From: Solibacillus silvestris_B
GTDB taxonomy: Bacteria; Bacillota; Bacilli; Bacillales_A; Planococcaceae
Reading direction: 5' to 3'
Assembly: GCF_051967575.1 (NCBI RefSeq)
Contig: NZ_JBQCJW010000007.1
Location: 1-64,000 of the forward strand
DNA length: 64,000 bases
Below are positions 1 through 8,636 of this stretch, piece by piece. The position numbers and the translations under genes are program-made. Every line of letters begins with the position of its first letter. The first letter of the stretch is position 1. The notes beneath the pieces are model-generated. The model ran no database searches. It had not been told where the DNA came from and saw nothing but the letters and a program-made list of their open reading frames with translations.

Positions 1-594
1 TGTGCATGCGGCTTTGTTTGTGGGACGTATGCCATTTCTGAATAGCTCAAGCGCCAAAAAATTGTACCAATCAAAACCGATGTGATGGCTCACGATCGGC
101 AAATCACCTAAAAATGCCTTAAAGTCGTGAATGACCGTGGCAATCTTCTGTTCATCTTTCACCCGCTCGTTTGTGATTCCGTGAATATGCGAATTTTTGA
201 TCGGCTTTTCGGGATTGACAAAACGATGAAAAAGATCAATCGTTTCCCCATGGCGTACTTTCAATGCGGCGATTTCAACGATTTTATCGCCCCGAGCAGC
301 AGAGCCGCCTGTTGTTTCAATATCGACTACAACATATTCGTCGGCCTTCTCGAGCATTTGAGCCATATCCGTCACTTTCAGGCGCGGACTATAACCCGCC
401 ATCAAGTCTCTTAAATACTGGGCGGCAAGCTTTGTATTATAATAATGGCCATAACGCGAACGCGCAATATAGCCGTGTTTTTCCAATTCTTCAATTGCCT
501 CTTTCGGATAGCTTGCCAATAATGCTTCACAGTTTGCAAAGCTGACAATTGAGCATGTAATAAAAATTCTAATGTGCACACGTTCGATTTTCAT
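1..594 (-). CDS. DnaQ-like DEDDh 3'-5' exonuclease, C-terminus beyond window edge
   Basis: The reading frame is open from the left edge, giving the first 198 residues. Residues 88-94 contain the exonuclease I motif VDIETTG, with catalytic D91 and E93, and a later SHHIGFD stretch fits the second motif with its Asp. Residues 20-75 look like a winged-helix unit (helix, turn, YIARSRYG wing), so this seems to be a DNA-binding module fused to a proofreading-type nuclease. GAGGTG sits 5 bases before ATG 594; another ATG lies at 597, with only 2 bases of spacing. The catalytic C-terminal His/Asp motif lies outside the window. The family is clear; the substrate is unknown. Confidence 0.85.
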   Translation of the reverse strand, partial: MKIERVHIRIFITCSIVSFANCEALLASYPKEAIEELEKHGYIARSRYGHYYNTKLAAQYLRDLMAGYSPRLKVTDMAQMLEKADEYVVVDIETTGGSAARGDKIVEIAALKVRHGETIDLFHRFVNPEKPIKNSHIHGITNERVKDEQKIATVIHDFKAFLGDLPIVSHHIGFDWYNFLALELFRNGIRPTNKAACT

Positions 595-597
595 CAT

Positions 598-960
598 TTC
601 ACCTCACGATCTCGAAACGTTTGTTCTATTTTATTGAATCATAAATCAGTGGAGGCATGCCATAAAAATGGCTGGAAATTATAATTTTTTAGGCCATTTT
701 AAAACTTGTTTAATGGAAACGATCGATGGACTGCAAATTGAATCGCAAAATGAATAAAAGGCAAATTATTTTCCGCATAAATGACGCTACAAGTAAGAAT
801 TGGTAAGGCTTGTGCTGGAATTTTTTTAAACGAACGTTGAAATCGAAAAGGGGAAATTCAACTCATGGGGTCAGGGGGATTAGTTTACTTAGTGGGCATC
901 CAATCGGCAAGTCATGCATTTTGCAACTATGATGGGCCGACAATTCATTTAAATATTTAA
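598..960. other. Intergenic stretch with no convincing gene
   Basis: This segment separates the exonuclease gene from the AAA+ operon terminator. It is AT-rich. A 31-codon plus-strand ORF (865-960) begins 12 bases after an AAGGGG sequence, but it shows no recognisable motif. I see no RNA gene here. Confidence 0.5.
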
Positions 961-997
961 GAGAACCTGCCATCTCTAATATGGATGGCAGGTTCTC
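961..997 (-). terminator. Intrinsic terminator of the TPR/AAA+ operon
   Basis: A perfect 14-bp stem (GAGAACCTGCCATC with its complement) has a 9-base loop. Read on the minus strand it is followed by TTAAATATTT, placing it just downstream of the AAA+ ATPase stop codon. Confidence 0.8.
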
Positions 998-1035
998 TTC
1001 TAATCACTCTACTTTTAGGGCGATTGGTTTAATCT

Positions 1036-2265
1036 TCAAATTCGGCGGCTATGTTTACTTAAGTATTTTTCGACATCGTTGTAGAGGCCGCCGTGGTTTG
1101 AGTATTTGACATAGTTTTTCACTGTGCGCAGCCAATCCAATGTGGAAGGCTGGACATTTTCGAGTGCTTGAAGAAAATCTTCGGTCGTTAAAGGGCGTTC
1201 AGTCCCTTTTGTTAAAATCTCCTCAATTAAATGCTCTGAAGCCAGCTCCACGACGTTTTCAATATCAGCGCCGGAAAAAAATTCGGTTTTGGAGGCGAGG
1301 AGCTGTGTATCGATATTTTCTGCGAATCTACCTTTGACTTTCAGCTTGAAAATTTGTTCCCTTGCTTCCTCATCCGGCGGCGCCACAAAAATCAATCGAT
1401 CGAAACGGCCGGGGCGCTTCAAGGCATTATCGACATCCCAAGGCGTGTTCGTCGCCGCCATGACAAGTATTTCATCTGTACTCGAATCGATCCCTTCCAT
1501 CTCCGTCAAGAAAGTGTCGATGAGCCCGCGTGTGTTTGAAGAGGATTTGGAGCGGCTGAATCCAATCGTATCAACCTCATCAAAAAAGAGGATGCTCGGT
1601 TTCTGAAAACGCGCTTTATCAAAAATATCCTTCAAATTCCGTTCGCTTACACCGATGTATGGATCCAGTATATCGGTTATTCTTACTGGGTAAAAGTGGG
1701 CATTGCACTCACCGGCAGTTGCCCGTGCGATGAACGTTTTCCCGCATCCGGGGGGTCCGTAGAACAGAATGCCGCCACCGATCTTTTTCCGGAACTTGGC
1801 AAACAACCCTTTGTTGAAAAAGGGACTAATAATGCGTAAGTGAATGGTCTTTTTCAAATCTTCCAAGCCTGCGACATCCGCAAATGTTACATCATCGGTT
1901 TCTTGCTTTGCATTAGTCGGCGCCGCATTGCCGTCAATCACCTTCAGCATCGGCTGAAACGGCTTTGTTTTGTTAATGGAGGATTGGGGAAAATTGACCT
2001 CTCCATCCATTGGAACATCGGGCAAGGACGGCGATGTATTTTCCTCTTGCTTCAAATGGGAACTTATTTTCACCAGTTCATTGACCATATCGTTCCTTAA
2101 ACGATCTTCTGCACAATTGGAAATGGCCGTTGATATTGAAGAAATCGCTTCATGATAGCGGCCGTTTTCGGCAAGCTCCTTTCCGAGCCAATAATTCGCC
2201 TGCGGATCGGCCGGACTTTGTGCAACCATTTCCTGTAACCATTTTATTTTATCCATTTCATTCAC
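1036..2265 (-). CDS. TPR-AAA+ ATPase (Cdc48/Vps4/FtsH-like classic AAA)
   Basis: This 409-aa protein has a short helical repeat region (residues 1-75, TPR-like WLGKELAENGRYHEAI), a Pro/Ser-rich linker, then one classic AAA module. Walker A is GPPGCGKT (170-177), Walker B is ILFFDE (225-230), sensor 1 is N273, and RPGRFDR (284-290) supplies the second-region-of-homology arginines. DPYIGVSE near 201-208 is a plausible pore loop with an aromatic residue. There is no zinc protease domain, so it is not FtsH, and only one AAA ring, so it is not Cdc48 itself. Its start overlaps the upstream TPR gene by 4 bases, suggesting translational coupling. It may remodel or extract proteins at the membrane with the two upstream membrane proteins; the substrate is unknown. 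Confidence 0.85.
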   Translation of the reverse strand: MNEMDKIKWLQEMVAQSPADPQANYWLGKELAENGRYHEAISSISTAISNCAEDRLRNDMVNELVKISSHLKQEENTSPSLPDVPMDGEVNFPQSSINKTKPFQPMLKVIDGNAAPTNAKQETDDVTFADVAGLEDLKKTIHLRIISPFFNKGLFAKFRKKIGGGILFYGPPGCGKTFIARATAGECNAHFYPVRITDILDPYIGVSERNLKDIFDKARFQKPSILFFDEVDTIGFSRSKSSSNTRGLIDTFLTEMEGIDSSTDEILVMAATNTPWDVDNALKRPGRFDRLIFVAPPDEEAREQIFKLKVKGRFAENIDTQLLASKTEFFSGADIENVVELASEHLIEEILTKGTERPLTTEDFLQALENVQPSTLDWLRTVKNYVKYSNHGGLYNDVEKYLSKHSRRI

Positions 2266-3143
2266 CTGCTTTTTTTCCTTAGGATTTTAACTAATGGCAT
2301 AGCCAACCATGTATAGGAAGTAAAAAGGAAATATAGTATGATCCAAGCTGTGCTTAAATAATTCAACCCGCTAAAGAGGAGAAGAATAAAGATGCCGATA
2401 CCGAGTCCCCAGACGACGAATGGTCCTCCTATGCGGTCCATTAAACGAAGCGGCGCCAACAGGGGATGGTTATGTACATCCATTTCCTCCAATACCGCCA
2501 GCAGTTGCGGATCATCAGGTTTCAAAAGGAAGGCTTGGCGGTAATATTCCCTCGCTTCCTTCTCCTTGTTTTGAAGGGATGCATGCAGCCCAAGTTGAAT
2601 CAGCTTGGATAATTCGCTATCGCCCGAATTCATATAATGTTCTAATGCCTGCATTTGCTGCTGTTTTTTATCCGTTATTGCCTCAAGGCGGAAATAGTAG
2701 CGGAGGACATGGGCATTTTCAGGATCCAATTCCATCGCCCTTTGAATGAGCTGCTGCGATTTTTTCCTATGGCCGAGCTTTTTCATTAAATACGCATAGC
2801 TCGCATGGACTTGCGCATGATTGGGATCAATGCGAAGCGCCTCTAAAAAAGCTTCCTCCGATTTCTGGAACTTCTCCGTTTCCATATAAATATGTCCTAA
2901 AATATAGAGCGTATGTTCACGGGCATAGCCTAATCGCATCGCCTCGAGCAGCTGTTCTTCAGCATCCTCATAAAAATTCAATTGATAATTGCTGAAGCCA
3001 AGCATATACCAAAGGCGCCCATTTTCAAGATGCTCATGCAAAATGTCCTTTATGGAATCGACGACCTGCTGAAAACGATCTATTTCATAATAATGTTCAA
3101 TCATTTCAATGGACAGAGGTTGTTGTTCGATCAATTTAAACAC
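2262..3143 (-). CDS. TPR-repeat membrane protein
   Basis: This 293-aa protein has tandem tetratricopeptide repeats from about residue 15 to 225 (for example YILGHIYMETEKFQKSEEAFLE and the following EALRIDPNHAQVHASYAYL unit, each split here for brevity). Two hydrophobic segments follow at about 235-285, ending in a basic tail (KILRKKSR). The TPR face should lie in the cytoplasm, anchored by a C-terminal hairpin. It is the middle gene of an operon: 14 bases after the 149-aa membrane protein and overlapping the AAA+ gene by 4. TPR arrays commonly act as adaptors, so a role presenting substrates to the ATPase is a fair inference. No named family was recognised beyond TPR. Confidence 0.85.
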   Translation of the reverse strand: MFKLIEQQPLSIEMIEHYYEIDRFQQVVDSIKDILHEHLENGRLWYMLGFSNYQLNFYEDAEEQLLEAMRLGYAREHTLYILGHIYMETEKFQKSEEAFLEALRIDPNHAQVHASYAYLMKKLGHRKKSQQLIQRAMELDPENAHVLRYYFRLEAITDKKQQQMQALEHYMNSGDSELSKLIQLGLHASLQNKEKEAREYYRQAFLLKPDDPQLLAVLEEMDVHNHPLLAPLRLMDRIGGPFVVWGLGIGIFILLLFSGLNYLSTAWIILYFLFTSYTWLAMPLVKILRKKSR

Positions 3144-3157
3144 CTACATTCGATTAG

Positions 3158-3607
3158 TTAAATTAATTTTGAAAGCATGATGAGCATACTCTCGATGACA
3201 CCGGAAATTAACACCCACACAATCCCTTTTTTATATAAAACTTCCGTGCCTCCGCCAACAGCGAGATGCTCTTTAAACGGTTTTTTCATGGCTAAAAAAT
3301 AAATGATATAACAGAGCACCCCGAATAATTTGGCGATATTGTCCATATTGGATAGGCTGATGGCAATCGCTTGCTGGGCAATTGCATAAACAACGATCAC
3401 TTTCAAAATAAAGAGCACGGTGCTGACCGCGATTAAGCCTTGAATATATTTTTTGTCCAGCCGCAGCCATTTCGCATTTTGTATACCGAGCACAGAAACG
3501 CCGATAATGCCTCCAAAAAATGCTACAAGAAAAAGACCGCCGATATTATAGCTTTTTGTTGCACCGGCATCATTTTCGACTAAGCTTGAAGAATATAGAT
3601 CTTGCAT
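3158..3607 (-). CDS. Small four-helix integral membrane protein, first gene of the AAA+ operon
   Basis: This 149-aa protein has about four hydrophobic segments (near residues 22-42, 55-75, 85-105 and 125-148) and a short polar N-terminus. A strong GGAGG lies just upstream of ATG 3607. I do not recognise a named family; its general look resembles Yip1-like small membrane proteins, but I cannot support that assignment. Position as the first gene of the operon suggests it is the membrane partner of the TPR and AAA+ proteins. Confidence 0.75.
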   Translation of the reverse strand: MQDLYSSSLVENDAGATKSYNIGGLFLVAFFGGIIGVSVLGIQNAKWLRLDKKYIQGLIAVSTVLFILKVIVVYAIAQQAIAISLSNMDNIAKLFGVLCYIIYFLAMKKPFKEHLAVGGGTEVLYKKGIVWVLISGVIESMLIMLSKLI

Positions 3608-4070
3608 ATTGCAGCCTCCTCATAAATTCCATCGTAATGCGACAGACTTCCGTTTTCTTGTAATAGTATAGAGGACATTTTCTAATATTTGTATAATTCA
3701 ACCGCAAAATGAGTTGATGGGTTTAGTTTTTCTCTGGAGTGTGAGGAAAAGGTCGTATCCAATTTAAAGCGGGATTTTCGAAAGAAGATGGAGAGTCCTT
3801 ACCGACGGATTTTGATTAGTGAATTATAACTAGAAAGCGGGTTTTCGGGATATGCGAGGGTAGCAGAAGCGCATATCTTTTAAAGAATAATGGGAGAATG
3901 CTCTGGTGAACGGCGAACGTAGGGAAGCAAAAAAAAATTCAAAGCGCTCATTTAAGTGTTTATTTTCATACGGAATGGGTAAAACAATATAATTATGGCA
4001 GGAAAGTTTTGTTTATATTGAATACAGTATATGCCCATTTCGGAAATCATTTTTTCAGGAGGCTATGAAC
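3608..4070. other. Divergent regulatory region between the AAA+ operon and the SDR gene
   Basis: No gene is seen. Two G-rich direct motifs of the form AAAGCGGGxTTTTCG occur near 3762-3778 and 3833-3848. The SDR-proximal part carries a sigma-B-like element, a TATAAT at 3988 and a 15-mer shared with the promoter region of the SLH protein gene. Confidence 0.6.
3958..3982 (+). promoter_or_regulatory. Sigma-B-like promoter upstream of the SDR gene
   Basis: GTTTAT at 3958-3963 and GGGTAA at 3977-3982 are separated by 13 bases, close to the Bacillus sigma-B consensus (GTTTAA, 12-15 bases, GGGTAT). A separate sigma-A-type TATAAT lies at 3988-3993. Several B. subtilis SDR genes belong to the general stress regulon, which makes the reading plausible but untested. 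Confidence 0.45.
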
Positions 4071-4820
4071 ATGGCAAAAGCGGCTATCATTACAGGCGGA
4101 GGAAGCGGATTAGGTCAAGCGACAGCTATCCGCATGGCACAGGAAGGCATTAATATTGCCGTAGTGGATGTAAGTGAAAAAGGCGGCAACGAAACAGTCG
4201 AAAAAGTAAAAGCGCATGGCGTTGATGCAATTTTCATCAAAGCGGATGTTTCGAAGGCGGAGGAAGTAAAAAATTATGTCGATAAAACGTTGGGAATATA
4301 CGGCTCAATTGACTATTTCTTCAATAATGCCGGGATTTCGGGAAGCGGCAAATTCTATTTGGATACAACAATCGAGGAAATCGATCAAATTGTCGGCATT
4401 AACCTTCTTGGTGCGCTGTATGGGGTCCGCTATGTGGCGGAAGCTATGCTGAAAAACGGCGGCGGTTCAATCGTTAATACAGCATCAAGTGCCGGCGTTA
4501 TCGGGCAAGACTCTGTTGTGACATACTCGGCAACGAAACACGGCATCGTAGGCTTAACAAGAAGTATGGTGGCGGAATATGCAAAGGATGGCTTGCGTGT
4601 AAATGCGATCGCTCCGGGGCCAACTGAGACACCGATGGTAAAAGCCTTTTATGAGGCAAACCCGAAAATGAAGGAAAACGCTACTGGCGGAATTCCGCAA
4701 AAACGCTTAGGGACACCAGAGGAGGTGGCCGAGCTTGTCACATTCCTTTTAACATCAAAAGCAGAGTATATTAACGGTGAAGTCATCCGTATTGATGGTG
4801 GATTCACGAGTACGAAATAA
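4071..4820 (+). CDS. Classical short-chain dehydrogenase/reductase (SDR)
   Basis: This 249-aa oxidoreductase has a full classical SDR set: TGGGSGLG (8-15) for cofactor binding, NNAG (85-88), catalytic S140 and YSATK (Y152, K156), with N111 completing the tetrad. D33 at the end of the second strand points to NAD(H) rather than NADP(H). An in-frame ATG at 4065 has only 2 bases after AGGAGG (4057-4062); ATG 4071 has 8 and is preferred. It is monocistronic, with its own terminator. The substrate cannot be told from sequence. The sigma-B-like promoter suggests a stress role. Confidence 0.92.
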   Translation: MAKAAIITGGGSGLGQATAIRMAQEGINIAVVDVSEKGGNETVEKVKAHGVDAIFIKADVSKAEEVKNYVDKTLGIYGSIDYFFNNAGISGSGKFYLDTTIEEIDQIVGINLLGALYGVRYVAEAMLKNGGGSIVNTASSAGVIGQDSVVTYSATKHGIVGLTRSMVAEYAKDGLRVNAIAPGPTETPMVKAFYEANPKMKENATGGIPQKRLGTPEEVAELVTFLLTSKAEYINGEVIRIDGGFTSTK

Positions 4821-4840
4821 TTGAAAATTCCCGGATGCGA

Positions 4841-4876
4841 GACTTGCACTTGAAAACAGTGCAGGTCTTATATTTT
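4841..4876 (+). terminator. Terminator after the SDR gene
   Basis: GACTTGCAC pairs with GTGCAGGTC (one T-G wobble) around a 9-base loop, followed by TTATATTTT. Confidence 0.75.
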
Positions 4877-5013
4877 GCATACATATTTAAGAGCAATTCG
4901 AATCATGGGCAAATATAGGCGGTTCAAAGGTTCGGCGGTTTTGTTTTCGCCCAAAATACTTAAAACATATGTTACGATTCTACTAGCTAAAGCGAAGCAA
5001 AGGAGGGTTTTCA

Positions 5014-5181
5014 ATGCATGAAGCATTCATTGCTGCCTATTTTTTGAAAAAAGGCGAAGCGATTGAAAAGATTGAGCGGCAGGATGAGATTGGCGGTTCG
5101 AAACATTTTGATGGAGAGCGCGATGATTTTCTCGTGCAGCTGGAGCAGAGCGGTATACCCCCTGATTTGGTCGTCTTGTAA
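5014..5181 (+). CDS. Small hypothetical protein, 55 aa
   Basis: AGGAGG ends 7-8 bases before ATG 5014, an ideal ribosome site. The product has an N-terminal MHEAFIAAYFLKKGEAIEKI helix, an acidic centre (DGERDDFLVQLEQ) and the C-terminus GIPPDLVVL. There is no signal peptide or membrane segment. I do not recognise a family. The strong ribosome site and balanced amphipathic composition argue for a real gene. Confidence 0.6.
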   Translation: MHEAFIAAYFLKKGEAIEKIERQDEIGGSKHFDGERDDFLVQLEQSGIPPDLVVL

Positions 5182-5531
5182 CTAAATGGATATTATTTTT
5201 CGCGGATGCCTTGAACTTTCGGCTAGCCTATTTGCATTGTTCGCTATAGGGGTTGGGTTCCCAGCCTTATAGTAGCGGAAGAAAATAAGCGGAGATTTTC
5301 CGGTTAAGTGAAGAGAAAACGCTATTTAACGGACTTTTCAAGTAGATAGGCGGAGTTTTTCCGTCAATTTCGGCTATTTTTTGCTTTATTTTCTAATTAG
5401 GCGGAATTTCCCCGTCTATTCATCAGATAGGGCGCCCAACTGGGTTCCCAATGGGGGAAGAGCGGGCACTTTTCATCCCCCATACGGGAAACCCTCACTG
5501 TTCACTTAATAAAACGGCAATTAAACGAACG
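5182..5531. other. Gene-free stretch containing dispersed repeats
   Basis: No ORF with a ribosome site was found. It carries three copies of the GGCGGA/TCCG repeat (listed separately) and ends at a bidirectional terminator hairpin. Confidence 0.6.
5284..5420. repeat. Cluster of three degenerate GGCGGA...TCCG intergenic repeats
   Basis: Units at 5284-5308, 5344-5370 and 5394-5420 share a pattern close to ATAGGCGGAnTTTTCCGTCTATT. The same family recurs at 21813-22010. Each unit is a weak palindrome. They lie only between genes. Confidence 0.7.
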
Positions 5532-5578
5532 AAAGCGATGGAATGAACGAATTTACGTTTCTTCCATCGCTTTTTTTC
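5532..5578 (-). terminator. Terminator of the BMP-chemoreceptor transcript
   Basis: AAAGCGATGGAA and TTCCATCGCTTT form a 12-bp perfect stem with an 18-base loop. T-rich flanks on both sides allow it to work in either direction. It lies about 30 bases after the chemoreceptor stop. Confidence 0.8.
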
Positions 5579-5609
5579 TATAAATCCGTTTTTTCTTGAT
5601 TGAATCCAA

Positions 5610-7262
5610 TCATTCCGTGCTGAACTTAGAAACAATGCGCTGCAGCTCTTCCGCAAGATGGGCGAGGGACCCTGCAGCCGCGTTCACTTCTGTCATGGAT
5701 GCGAGTTGCTCCTCCGAGGCAGATGCCACAGATACGGCATTATCGGCTGTTGTCTCGGAAACTTTTGCTATTTGCAGTGACTGCTCCGAAACAGATTCCA
5801 TTTTCGTATGGATACTATCGGATACGGCTGAAATCTGATCTACCTGCTTTTGCACTTGGCCGATGATCGCCAGGATTTCATTGAATGTCGCCTTTGTATT
5901 ATAAGAAATCGTGATACCGGCATTTACGCGGCTCTTCACTTGCTGGATGGATGAAACGGTTTTAGTCGTATCTGTTTCAATTTCCGCTGCGATGCGTGAA
6001 ATGTCGGATACGGACTGTTTTGTCTGCTCGGACAGCTTTTTCACCTCATCCGCGACAACCGCAAAACCTTTGCCTGCTTCTCCCGCACGCGCCGCTTCAA
6101 TCGCTGCATTAAGGGCAAGCAAATTTGTCTGGTCGGAAATATCCTGCACAAGCTGCAAAATATTCACGATTTCCTTCGTGCGGCTTGTCAGCAATGTTAA
6201 TGAATCAGCAGTTGCCTCCACTGTCGACTGAATTAAATTCATTTGCGAGACAGTGTTTTCCACATAGACTGAGCCTTTTTCGATTTTCTCGCTTGTGGAA
6301 TGGGATAGTGCGGTTGCCTGATCGGCTTGACTCGCGATTTCCTTTGCCTCGCCCAATACTTTCTGGGCAAAGGCGGCTGAAGAGCGCGACATGCTTCTTT
6401 GGTTGTCCGCTGCGTCCGACACATGCTGGATTGACGTTGAAATCAGTTCTGTGCCGACCATTGTTTCATCGGCACTGGCCATCAGCTCCTCTGCAGATGC
6501 CGCGACCTGGTCCGAACTGTCCGACACATGCGAAATAATATCCTTTAAATTGCCGGTCATCTGACGGAATGAAGCTTGCAGTTCACCGACTTCATCGTCC
6601 GATTCCTTGTCTTCAAACTGCACATTCAAATTCCCGGCAGCAATTTCTTTGGCACCTGCCGTCAACCGGGCAATCCGTCCGACAATTCTGTTCGTAAAAT
6701 AAAGTGCAGCCACAATACTGCCTGTTAACAGCACAACCGCCAATATGACTGAAATCCACGTAATGGCATTGATTTTACTGTCGAGTTCTCGCTGCATCGC
6801 CGCATAGTTTGCGCCGACATCGCGTTTCAGCTCGATTACATCATTGACAATCCCGCGTGTGCGCTGTGATTGCCGCTTGATTTCTGCAATATTTCTGTCC
6901 TGCAGCGAGGCTTCCGTCACCTCGGAAATATTTGCGAACTTCTGCTCAAAACGTTTACCAATGATGTGCTGCCAATCTGTTGTAAAAGTGTTGTGCAAAA
7001 TTTCGTAAACTGTCTTTATATTAGCTAAATCTGTTTCAATATTTTGCTTATTGTTTTCTGACACATTCACGGAATAAACGCTCAATGATTTTTGAAGACT
7101 TTGCACGGAGCTGTTTAATTCCTCCACCTTGACTAGAGATTCCACGACTTCTTCCGTCGAAGCATTCAGGCTCATTAGTTGACCGATGTTATAGCCGATA
7201 ATACAGACAGCCAGCAGCAGCGGAATGAGGGCCAGCATTAATATCTTTTGTTTTAGCTTCAT
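5610..7262 (-). CDS. Methyl-accepting chemotaxis protein, membrane-bound
   Basis: This 550-aa receptor has TM1 at about 6-26, an extracytoplasmic helical sensor of about 140 residues (four-helix-bundle type), TM2 near 168-192, a HAMP domain (about 193-245), then the long cytoplasmic coiled coil with the conserved hairpin tip (NLLALNAAIEAARAGEAGKG, about 375-394). It is the second gene of an operon, 19 bases after a BMP-family binding lipoprotein. In B. subtilis-type chemotaxis such receptors signal through CheW/CheA. Pairing with a periplasmic-type binding protein suggests indirect sensing of that protein's ligand; this is inference. Confidence 0.93.
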   Translation of the reverse strand: MKLKQKILMLALIPLLLAVCIIGYNIGQLMSLNASTEEVVESLVKVEELNSSVQSLQKSLSVYSVNVSENNKQNIETDLANIKTVYEILHNTFTTDWQHIIGKRFEQKFANISEVTEASLQDRNIAEIKRQSQRTRGIVNDVIELKRDVGANYAAMQRELDSKINAITWISVILAVVLLTGSIVAALYFTNRIVGRIARLTAGAKEIAAGNLNVQFEDKESDDEVGELQASFRQMTGNLKDIISHVSDSSDQVAASAEELMASADETMVGTELISTSIQHVSDAADNQRSMSRSSAAFAQKVLGEAKEIASQADQATALSHSTSEKIEKGSVYVENTVSQMNLIQSTVEATADSLTLLTSRTKEIVNILQLVQDISDQTNLLALNAAIEAARAGEAGKGFAVVADEVKKLSEQTKQSVSDISRIAAEIETDTTKTVSSIQQVKSRVNAGITISYNTKATFNEILAIIGQVQKQVDQISAVSDSIHTKMESVSEQSLQIAKVSETTADNAVSVASASEEQLASMTEVNAAAGSLAHLAEELQRIVSKFSTE

Positions 7263-7281
7263 TGTTTGACCATCCTTTCTC

Positions 7282-8256
7282 CTACTTAATCGTCAGTTGC
7301 CCCTCTGCAAGCTCCTGCTGTAATTTTTCAAGTTGTTTTTGTTCCTGTGCCGTCAATTTAATGACACGTATTGGCGCAAGACCGACGCCATTTTCCTTGA
7401 TGCCAAGTATTTTATCTTTTTCTGCGAGCGACCCGGATACGGCGATTTCTTCAATCGCTTGATATACAGCTGTATCTACGCGTTTTTGCATGGAAGAGAC
7501 AATCGTATCTTCAGCTAGGAAAAACTGGTCGCTGTCTACGCCGAATGCATACACACCTGCTTCTTGCGCTGCTAAAATGGCGCCAACTCCAGCAAAGCCG
7601 GCAGCCGGATATAAAAAGTCAGCCCCTTGTGCGATCATATCCCGGGAAATGGAAGCCCCAAGCTTATCATCGCCGAAATTTCCCGCATACACGGATAAAA
7701 TCTGCGCATCGGGATTCATATGTTTAACGCCTGCTTTAAAACCTTGCTCAAAGCGCTGGATGACCGGATTATCGACACCGCCGATAAATCCGACAATACC
7801 GCTTGTTGATTTCATCGCAGCCAATGCCCCGATCAGAAACGAGCCTTCATCCTCTTTAAAGGTAATTGTATGAATATTCGGCAAGGCGGAAACTGCATCG
7901 ATTAATAAAAACTGCTGGTCAGGATGTGCAGCGGCTACTGCTTCCATATCTTCCAGCACCGTAAACCCGATGCCAATGACTAAATCCTGCCCTTCCTCAA
8001 GAAGCTCCTCTATGCCTTGCTTATATGTACCTGTTTCCTCCAGTTCACGGTAATCAAAAGTTATATCCAGCTCATCGCGCGCCGTTTCAAGCCCCTCAAA
8101 AGCGATATCCGAAAACGACTGGTCCCCGAGCCCCGCATCGGAAAGCATGACCCCGATTTTCACACGCTCCTTTGTTTCTTCGTCTGAATCCGATGAGCAC
8201 GCGGAAAGTATGCCAGCGACTAAAAGACTTATCGCAAAAGTCCATTTCTTTTTCAT
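7282..8256 (-). CDS. BMP-family substrate-binding lipoprotein (Med/TmpC-like)
   Basis: This 324-aa protein has a lipoprotein signal peptide with lipobox LSAC (modified C20). The mature part carries the BMP family pattern: VKIGVMLSDAGLGDQSFSD at the start, ALAAMKS and GFIGGVDNPVIQRFEQGFKAG in the middle, and DSDQ near the C-terminal lobe. Known relatives (TmpC/PnrA) bind purine nucleosides; Med of B. subtilis is a homologue. No ABC permease or ATPase genes are adjacent. Instead the next gene is a chemoreceptor, suggesting a sensing rather than an uptake role. Ligand not proven. Confidence 0.88.
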   Translation of the reverse strand: MKKKWTFAISLLVAGILSACSSDSDEETKERVKIGVMLSDAGLGDQSFSDIAFEGLETARDELDITFDYRELEETGTYKQGIEELLEEGQDLVIGIGFTVLEDMEAVAAAHPDQQFLLIDAVSALPNIHTITFKEDEGSFLIGALAAMKSTSGIVGFIGGVDNPVIQRFEQGFKAGVKHMNPDAQILSVYAGNFGDDKLGASISRDMIAQGADFLYPAAGFAGVGAILAAQEAGVYAFGVDSDQFFLAEDTIVSSMQKRVDTAVYQAIEEIAVSGSLAEKDKILGIKENGVGLAPIRVIKLTAQEQKQLEKLQQELAEGQLTIK

Positions 8257-8536
8257 CCTATCAATCCTTTACTTTTAATACATAGTATAGATGTATGACA
8301 ACCTACCTTTTCGATTTTATCGTATAATTGCCATTTAATAAAATAAAGTAAATTATCGCGCAAATTATTAATAGAAAGATGGGGGGAATTGATGTCGGCT
8401 TTTGCCAGTGGTTTATAAGGAGGCGCTTCCAAAGAAAGTCATTGACGGGAAAAGCGGATTGCATGTAGATAAGAGCCTATGCAAAAGATGCTGCAAGTAT
8501 AATCGGACGCAATGATCCGTTAGGTAAAATTAAATA
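8257..8536. other. Gene-free stretch upstream of the BMP operon
   Basis: It is AT-rich near the BMP gene, consistent with its promoter (a TATACT-like hexamer read on the minus strand near 8285), but no confident -35 could be paired. Otherwise nothing recognisable is seen. Confidence 0.4.
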
Positions 8537-8563
8537 AAGGACTGTCCAAATTGACCAGTCCTT
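8537..8563 (-). terminator. Terminator of the two-component operon
   Basis: AAGGACTG and CAGTCCTT form an 8-bp perfect stem with an 11-base loop. On the minus strand it is followed by TATTTAATTTT, downstream of the response regulator stop at 8637. Confidence 0.75.
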
Positions 8564-8636
8564 CAAAATTTATATAAATATCCGAAACTTCTAATTCCAA
8601 AAGCCTTAATAAAAGAAAAAACATTCCCAAGGAAAA

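Noticed and set aside
865..960. 31-codon plus-strand ORF before the AAA+ terminator
   Set aside because: Ribosome site is 12 bases away and no motif is present.
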